NCBI GenBank assembly: GCA_947498705.1
Contig: CANMLW010000001.1
Span: forward strand, 62,001 to 126,000
Length of the DNA stretch: 64,000 nt
Direction: 5' to 3'
DNA from: an uncultured Aquimarina sp.
GTDB lineage: Bacteria; Bacteroidota; Bacteroidia; Flavobacteriales; Flavobacteriaceae
Shown here: positions 59,534 through 64,000 of the stretch, piece by piece
Layout: the number at the start of each line of letters is the position of its first letter
Position numbering within the stretch: position 1 is the stretch's first letter
Position numbers and translations under genes: made by a program
The notes under the pieces: generated by a model
Seen by the model: the letters and a program-made list of their open reading frames with translations, nothing else
Database searches by the model: none
Told to the model about the DNA's origin: nothing

Positions 59534-59809
59534 ATGAAAAGATTGACACACTATTTAAATGAATCAGAAAATAAAGAACTGCCTATATCTTTTTTTAAAA
59601 AAATCTATTCACCTTTAAACCTAGCAAAAGAACTAGATGTATTTGTGAAAACAGATTTGGTAAGTGTTAATTGGGAAAATAAAACCGTCAGATATTTAGG
59701 TAATATTGAAGATGAATTAAAGAAAAGACAGAATACTAAACGAATTATATCAGAGAAGCCTGAATATATGAAAGGAGAGAAAATAGATATTAACAAACCA
59801 TATATTTAA
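59534..59809 (+). CDS. Small retron accessory protein, possibly winged-helix
   Basis: This 91-residue basic protein has no named family. Predicted helices (ISFFKKIY, SPLNLAKELD) followed by the strand pair VSVNWENKTVRYLG would suit a small winged-helix domain, which is the other partner expected in PRTase-type retrons. This is inference from size and place only. It begins 3 bases after the PRTase gene and ends 4 bases before the a1 repeat of the retron RNA. Confidence 0.65.
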   Translation: MKRLTHYLNESENKELPISFFKKIYSPLNLAKELDVFVKTDLVSVNWENKTVRYLGNIEDELKKRQNTKRIISEKPEYMKGEKIDINKPYI

Positions 59810-59813
59810 TTAT

Positions 59814-59971
59814 AAGAAGAAGGATTAGAAAATGGGGCGAAGTCGCCTCAGAATGGTAAGGCTAATTTATCCATTATTATGATTTGTTAGTTCTTAAAAT
59901 TAAAGTGTGAATTTTAAGGTATAGTATAATAAGTCATGCTAATTATTATACGATCTGTAATCCTTCTTCTT
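59814..59971 (+). ncRNA. Retron msr-msd non-coding RNA
   Basis: Perfect 14-base inverted repeats mark the ends: a1 59814-59827 (AAGAAGAAGGATTA) and a2 59958-59971. Just inside a1 is a G (59828) that could be the branch guanosine. The msr part has a stem-loop at 59834-59849 (GGGGCG/CGCCTC type) and a second short stem at 59852-59875. The msd part has two hairpins: 59893-59918 (9-bp stem) and 59924-59951 (9-bp stem, 10-base loop). The RT start codon is 8 bases after a2, the standard retron order. Confidence 0.85.
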
Positions 59972-59978
59972 TTTTATT

Positions 59979-61007
59979 ATGAACTTTAACTTACAGGATT
60001 GGATATCAACCATTGAGTCTTCGACTTTATCTCAAAAAGATAAAGCAGAAAGAAAATACTTTGTAAAGAGGGCCTATGATAATGGAGTTCCTGTAATTAT
60101 TAATAACAAGCATCTTTCACTTCTTCTAGGTTTAAAAGTTGGTATATTATCAAATATGGTAAAAAGACCAGCAAGTTTTTATAGATCTTTTAAAATTCCG
60201 AAAAGATCAGGCGGTCTTAGAGATATTGTAACACCATATGCATCTTTACTCGAAGTTCAACAATGGATTTTGCAAAATATACTTTCTAAGTTTGAAATTC
60301 ATAAATCAGCTTACGCTTATGTCAAAGGCAGGAATGTAGCTCAAAATGCTTATCAACATATAGGGGCTGATGAAATGCTTAAAATTGATTTAAAAGATTT
60401 TTTTCCTTCAATTAAAATTCCAAGAGTAAGAGAACTGTTTAAACGATTAGGCTATAGTAAAGAAATAGCTTACTATTTAAGTAGTTTATGCTGTTTAAAT
60501 GGTTCTATACCTCAAGGAGCAGCAACTAGTCCAACAATAAGTAATATAATTTTATATAACCTAGATAAAAGGCTTAGTAAGCTATCAGAAATGTATAATC
60601 TTACATATACCAGATATGCAGATGATATAGCAATTTCTGGTTACGAAATTCCTAATGATTTTGATGTCTTTATAGAAGAAATTCTTGAAGAAGAAGGCTT
60701 TCAAGTTAATGCGGATAAATCAAGGTATTATTATGGTAAACAGCGCAAATTAATTACAGGTGTTGTTGTTAAGAATGATTCCATTGGATTACCAAAAAGT
60801 TTCAGAAGAGAAATAAAACAACAAGTTCATTATCTGCTTAAGTATGGTATAATGGATCAAGTTAAAAGATATAATGATATCTATTATATTGATAGGATTT
60901 TGGGTAGATTGTATTATTGGAAACAAATTGAACCCAATAATAATTACATACTAAAAAGTATTAAAGAAATCAAAGGGAAGTATTCAAAAACTATGAAGAG
61001 TTTGTGA
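59979..61007 (+). CDS. Retron reverse transcriptase
   Basis: This 342-residue RT makes msDNA from the adjoining RNA. Palm motifs: KIDLKDFFPSI with catalytic D137, SIPQGAATSPTISN, Y213-ADD-216 and a following LITGVVVKND (retron VTG-type motif). The retron NAxxH signature is N123-AYQH-127. It lacks a maturase (X) or endonuclease domain, so it is not a group II intron RT. Size is typical. Its stop overlaps or abuts the DUF6998 gene. Together with the PRTase gene it should form a toxin-antitoxin-like antiphage unit. Confidence 0.93.
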   Translation: MNFNLQDWISTIESSTLSQKDKAERKYFVKRAYDNGVPVIINNKHLSLLLGLKVGILSNMVKRPASFYRSFKIPKRSGGLRDIVTPYASLLEVQQWILQNILSKFEIHKSAYAYVKGRNVAQNAYQHIGADEMLKIDLKDFFPSIKIPRVRELFKRLGYSKEIAYYLSSLCCLNGSIPQGAATSPTISNIILYNLDKRLSKLSEMYNLTYTRYADDIAISGYEIPNDFDVFIEEILEEEGFQVNADKSRYYYGKQRKLITGVVVKNDSIGLPKSFRREIKQQVHYLLKYGIMDQVKRYNDIYYIDRILGRLYYWKQIEPNNNYILKSIKEIKGKYSKTMKSL

Positions 61008-61009
61008 AC

Positions 61010-61468
61010 ATGAAAGAAATCAAACAATTATTAGAAATCACAAATTTATTAAAAGTGCAATATGAAGGAAAACTTATTTTTTCTTTAGATGGCAGATTGG
61101 TAGGAGATATTGGAGAAGCTTTAGTCTCTGATCGTTTTGGTATAGAATTATACGGGAAGAATAATTATATGTATGATGGTATTCACAAGCCATCAGGTAA
61201 AGAAGTACAAATAAAAGCAAGTATGGCATACAACTTTAGTTATCCATATGATAAAGATTTACAACATTACATTGCAGTGCATATTGAACCTAATGGAGAA
61301 TTAGAAATTATGTACAATGGTCCAGGAAAACCCATTCATGATTTCTTAAAATCCAGAAATAGAAAATCATATAGAAAAATATGGTACACGATTTCTAAGA
61401 AACAACTTTTAGAATTATATGAAGGAGTGCCATATTCAGATCGTATTCCAGATTTAAAAAAGAAATGA
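61010..61468 (+). CDS. DUF6998 family protein, possible restriction-fold nuclease
   Basis: The protein has 152 residues from the ATG at 61010; a GTG at 61004, overlapping the RT stop, adds two residues. The pattern LVGDIGEALVSDRFGIELYGKN followed by G(K)EVQIKAS gives a conserved E and an acidic-Q-x-K arrangement like PD-(D/E)XK enzymes. I recognise the DUF6998 family; a nuclease role is inference. It abuts the RT and overlaps the Nmad2 gene by four bases, so all three are probably one transcript. Confidence 0.75.
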   Translation: MKEIKQLLEITNLLKVQYEGKLIFSLDGRLVGDIGEALVSDRFGIELYGKNNYMYDGIHKPSGKEVQIKASMAYNFSYPYDKDLQHYIAVHIEPNGELEIMYNGPGKPIHDFLKSRNRKSYRKIWYTISKKQLLELYEGVPYSDRIPDLKKK

Positions 61469-62142
61469 GACTATTTACCTATTGTATCCCTGTCGATGAC
61501 GGCGCAGCACCTAATCCTTATTTTGGTGTATGCACATTAGCCATTTGTAAACCAAGAATTAGATCCGTTGCTAGAGTAGATGATTGGGTTGTAGGACTAG
61601 GATCAAAAAATGTAGAAGGTAAGGATTATTCTGAAAAAGTAGTGTATGCCATGAAGGTGACCGAAGTTTTGACCATGGAAAAATATGATGAGTATTGTCA
61701 AAAAAAATTACTAGGTAAGATTCCTGATATTACTCATCAAGATTACGAACGAAGAGTTGGAGATTGTATTTATGATTTTACTAGAATTGGAGTTGATCAA
61801 TTGAGAAATAGTGTACATAAAGAGAGGAATATAAAAACAGATCTTGGGGGACATAATGTATTATTGTCAAAACACTTTTATTATTTTGGAGATCAAGCTA
61901 TTGATTTACCACCAGAATTAAAACCGATTGTTCATCAGGGGCAAGGACATAAATCTAATGCAAATAAAAATTATGTTCAGGATTTTGTACTTTGGATAGA
62001 ATCTTTAGGCGAACCTCTAAATAGTATTAAAGGAGAACCACAAATCAGACTAGATTTATCAAATCATAAAGATATTAAAGGTTGTGCAGAAATTAGATGT
62101 GTTGCTGCCCAAGAAGATAAAGAAGTAAATATTAGTTGTTAA
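61465..62142 (+). CDS. Nucleotide-modification-associated domain 2 (Nmad2) protein
   Basis: This 225-residue protein begins with the family pattern MRLFTYCIPVDDGAAPNPYFGVCTLAICKPRIR and VDDWVVGLGSKN, which I recognise as Nmad2, a domain linked by comparative genomics to DNA-modification systems and phage conflict. Catalytic chemistry is not established. It overlaps the DUF6998 gene by four bases (ATGA). The pair is probably a functional module that may act with the R-M or retron genes upstream, or independently. Confidence 0.82.
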   Translation: MRLFTYCIPVDDGAAPNPYFGVCTLAICKPRIRSVARVDDWVVGLGSKNVEGKDYSEKVVYAMKVTEVLTMEKYDEYCQKKLLGKIPDITHQDYERRVGDCIYDFTRIGVDQLRNSVHKERNIKTDLGGHNVLLSKHFYYFGDQAIDLPPELKPIVHQGQGHKSNANKNYVQDFVLWIESLGEPLNSIKGEPQIRLDLSNHKDIKGCAEIRCVAAQEDKEVNISC

Positions 62143-62174
62143 TGAAAGAAACACACAAAGAAAAATTCTAAGAA

Positions 62175-62459
62175 ATGATAATTGATCAACTTGGAGTAAA
62201 TTATGTATTGTATACTATAGAAGAAACCAGTAAATATATTTTTGGTTTCTGGAAACATATAGATTATGAACATGGTTATGAGAGAGGTGGTTTAATTGGT
62301 CCAGGTCCAGTAGTTTTTATCAAAGAAACCAAAGAATATAAAATGTTAGGAAGTGGAGAACTTGTTTATGGGGATTATTTTGATGAGTTTAGAGAAGATG
62401 ATACCAATAAATTAGATGTCAATATATCTAAAAATATTATAAGTCAATTTGAAATATAG
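62175..62459 (+). CDS. Small hypothetical protein, Imm35/YrhB-like
   Basis: This 94-residue acidic protein has no firm family. The stretch YIFGFWKHIDYEHGYERGGLIGPGPVVFIKETKEYKMLGSG follows the general shape of Imm35/YrhB-type immunity domains (strand, ..GPGPVVF.K.T..Y..LGSG). That is suggestive only. It sits 32 bases after the Nmad2 gene in the defence island and 6 bases before a decayed GldL-related gene. Confidence 0.6.
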   Translation: MIIDQLGVNYVLYTIEETSKYIFGFWKHIDYEHGYERGGLIGPGPVVFIKETKEYKMLGSGELVYGDYFDEFREDDTNKLDVNISKNIISQFEI

Positions 62460-62465
62460 TTTTAT

Positions 62466-62891
62466 ATGCCGACGAACCAAACCTTAACTATCTTAATAAT
62501 CCTGGGAGTATTAATGAGTCTATAAGGACTGTTTTTATCTACTTTTACAATAGTGTCAAACAGTGATTTTCTAATCACCATAGGATTATGGTTGATAGAG
62601 GTAGCAGGACTGTTGTTGTTAGTACGTAATGGTACATTTCTTAAAACCAGATATTCTCGGATCGCTATGGGCTTAACAGCGGTGATGATTATGGGAGTGT
62701 TGTTTACCATTATGCATAGGTCATTTCAGAATTTATTATTGCTCATAGGATGTATCGGTATTGTGTTTTCTTATGTATTACATTTCGTTCAGAAACCTAT
62801 TAAAAAACGATTAGATTATCTAAAATTTGCTTGGGTTGTTGTAAGATATATTGGCGGGTTATTTGTTGTAAATCATTCGACCAAAAGGTAA
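62466..62891 (+). pseudogene. GldL-related membrane protein gene with in-frame stop
   Basis: The frame starts at the ATG at 62466 (MPTNQTLTILIILGVLMSL), hits TAA at 62523-62525, and continues in the same frame with GLFLSTFTIVSNSDFLITIGLWLIEVAGLLLLV. It then has RIAMGLTAVMIMGVLFTIMHRSF and LLLIGCIGIVFSYVLHF. The hydrophobic pairs resemble small GldL-related proteins of Flavobacteriia. A shorter product could start at the GTG at 62553 (112 residues), so partial function remains possible. Confidence 0.55.
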
Positions 62892-63163
62892 GCTTCCAAT
62901 TTTATCTCTAAAAATCAAAATTCTATCATTTTTAATAACAGTTTTATTTTGAGACTGTAATAGACTTTCTAAAGTTTCTAGAATAATAGCTAACATAAAT
63001 TCGATAAACGGGTTGAGTTTCCAGATATAGCTAATGGGTTATAATACGCTGATTGTTTATTTTTGATGAGCGTTTCTAAAGGGAGATATTCAAATACAGG
63101 ATATTGTTGCATCAATATTAAAGTTTGCCATAATCTACCCATTCTGTCATTTCTACCTATTAA
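62881..63163 (-). pseudogene. Fic/DOC family protein fragment with frameshift
   Basis: The minus strand reads GRNDRMGRLWQTLILMQQYPVFEYLPLETLI, matching the region at and after the Fic HPFxDGNGR motif but with that motif damaged. The frame ends at a stop after GNSTRLSNLC. Shifting frame near 63014 recovers NPFIEFMLAIILETLESLLQ and NDRILIFRDKIG, the expected Fic continuation. The N-terminal two thirds, including the catalytic His, are missing. This explains most of the apparent gap 62892-63365. Confidence 0.75.
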
Positions 63164-63365
63164 TTAAAACTATCACATTAGGGAGAAGAGTTTTTAACCA
63201 GAACTCTTGCTTTTATGGTAAGAAATAATGAAAAAAAAAGGTGCCAAATCTTCTATTGGTACCAATTTCATGGAAATAAACCGTTAATTAGTCAACAAAA
63301 AATATTGACACAGACCCTGAGTGTCATAAATAGTTCGGGGAATATAAATTATAAAAATTTTATAA

Positions 63366-63587
63366 ATGTTAAAATCAATTTTAAAGCTTGACGGAGCAAA
63401 GACATTAAACAAGACGCAACAAAAAAACGTTTTCGGAGGATCACATACTGGATTGACTAGTGAAGATGGTAAAGAAAACAGTGGAGATTTACATTGTTAT
63501 TGTAGTAGTGGTGGTGTATATAAAACTGGTCATTGTAAATGGTGCGGTTGGTTTTGCGGTGCCAGTGCGATTCTAAAGTGTGAATAG
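63366..63587 (+). CDS. Double-glycine-leader, Cys-rich peptide precursor (bacteriocin/RiPP-like)
   Basis: This 73-residue peptide has an N-terminal leader MLKSILKLDGAKTLNKTQQKNVFGG that matches the flavobacterial GG-leader pattern (LxGAxxLxKxxQKxxxGG), cut after the GG at about 25. The 48-residue core has six cysteines (HCYC, HCKWC, FC, KC) and is Gly/Ser-rich. It should be exported by a peptidase-containing ABC transporter and may be cross-linked. No maturase or transporter gene is in the window. Confidence 0.8.
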   Translation: MLKSILKLDGAKTLNKTQQKNVFGGSHTGLTSEDGKENSGDLHCYCSSGGVYKTGHCKWCGWFCGASAILKCE

Positions 63588-63659
63588 TTTAAAATTTAAA
63601 ATCAATAAAGGAAACTAATTCTTTTCACCTTTATTTTGATGACAGTACACATAATTATT

Positions 63660-63717
63660 AAGGGAAGCGTAAATTATAATCCAGAGAAAGGGTCATAATT
63701 TATACTTCCTTGTTTTA
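63660..63717. terminator. Hairpin between convergent genes
   Basis: An imperfect stem of about 17 bp (63660-63677 with 63695-63711, one bulge and one mismatch) followed by TGTTTTATT. It lies between the peptide gene and mnmE. Confidence 0.6.
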
Positions 63718-63767
63718 TTCAAAATCTTTAAACAAAAGGAACTAGAAGTTACCAACTACCTTTATAA

Positions 63768-64000
63768 TTACTTCCCAATACAAAAATTAGCAAAAATATT
63801 CCCTAATAAATCATCACTGGTGATTTCACCTGTGATTTCTCCAAAATGATATAGTGCCTGGCGTATATCGATCGCCATCAAATCCCCAGATAGCCCAGTA
63901 TCTAAACCATATTGTACCTTTTGGATTTCCTCTAATGCTTTTAGCAAAGCGTCGTAGTGACGTGAGTTGGTGACAATCGTCTCATTATTACGCAAGGCTC
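63768..64000 (-). CDS. mnmE: tRNA modification GTPase MnmE, C-terminal end only
   Basis: The last 76 codons of mnmE continue beyond the window. The sequence NSRHYDALLKALEEIQKVQYGLDTGLSGDLMAIDIRQAL and the C-terminal FCIGK tail are diagnostic: the final Cys of CIGK is the conserved MnmE residue. With MnmG it installs the (c)mnm5 group at U34 of tRNAs. No true start is in the window; the gene runs off the right edge. It marks the return to core genome after the defence island. Confidence 0.93.
   Translation of the reverse strand, partial: ALRNNETIVTNSRHYDALLKALEEIQKVQYGLDTGLSGDLMAIDIRQALYHFGEITGEITSDDLLGNIFANFCIGK

Noticed and set aside
59979..61007. Group II intron or DGR reverse transcriptase
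   Set aside because: No maturase or endonuclease domain, no intron RNA or template/variable repeat pair. NAxxH, VTG-type motif and a1/a2 repeats fit a retron.
62892..63365. Truly empty gap of about 470 bases
   Set aside because: Translation of the minus strand shows a decayed Fic gene over most of it.
1..64000. tRNA, rRNA, tmRNA or a replication origin
   Set aside because: No cloverleaf, rRNA segment or origin-like repeat cluster was noticed on reading; a tRNAscan or Rfam run would be decisive.

Overview
The window looks like the chromosome of a marine Flavobacteriia (Aquimarina-like) bacterium. Supporting signs are strongly AT-rich DNA, a subtilase with a T9SS type A sorting domain, flavobacterial families (DUF6952 beside thioredoxin, fused ResB-CcsA, DUF2520-KdsC pairing), and promoters of the Bacteroidetes TTTG/TAnnTTTG type instead of sigma70 boxes. 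The genus is an inference; no rRNA, tRNA or CRISPR array is visible.

Positions 1-27,000 are mostly core genome. They hold a partial TPR protein, a thiol-redox block (2-Cys peroxiredoxin, thioredoxin, DUF6952, Tpx), DgkA, FtsK, a LolA-like chaperone, an LptF/LptG permease, and RibB with a decayed RibA half. Next come a KdnA-like sugar aminotransferase, a nitroreductase, NhaC, a CPBP protease, the minus-strand set DUF2520-kdsC-rdgB, the fused cytochrome c maturation protein, a small-multidrug-export protein, a secreted subtilase and two overlapping haem-binding proteins. Several convergent gene pairs are separated by strong hairpin terminators. A 176-bp imperfect palindrome (13250-13425) looks like a small non-autonomous mobile element.

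Positions 27,600-48,800 form a 21-kb Tc (ABC) toxin operon of three very large genes. The first is a TcB-TcC fusion with a C-terminal payload of about 340 residues that looks beta-barrel-like. The second is a protein combining an alpha/beta hydrolase, a PLL-like lectin propeller and two DUF3892 repeats. The third is a 3357-residue TcA with two extra N-terminal transthyretin-like domains. No signal peptides and no holin or lysis genes are visible.

Positions 51,400-63,700 form a defence and mobile-element island. It starts with a truncated gene, two clusters of GC-rich palindromic repeats that flank a GIY-YIG nuclease gene, and a type I restriction-modification operon (hsdR-hsdM-hsdS). A PRTase-like gene overlaps the hsdS stop codon. 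It is followed by a 91-residue protein, a retron non-coding RNA with perfect 14-bp a1/a2 repeats, and a retron reverse transcriptase. The reverse transcriptase abuts or overlaps a DUF6998 gene, which overlaps an Nmad2 gene. My best reading is a PRTase-type (type III-like) retron embedded in, and translationally coupled to, a type I R-M operon. The island ends with an Imm35/YrhB-like small protein, two decayed genes (GldL-related and Fic) and a Cys-rich double-glycine-leader peptide. The last bases are the 3' end of mnmE on the minus strand.
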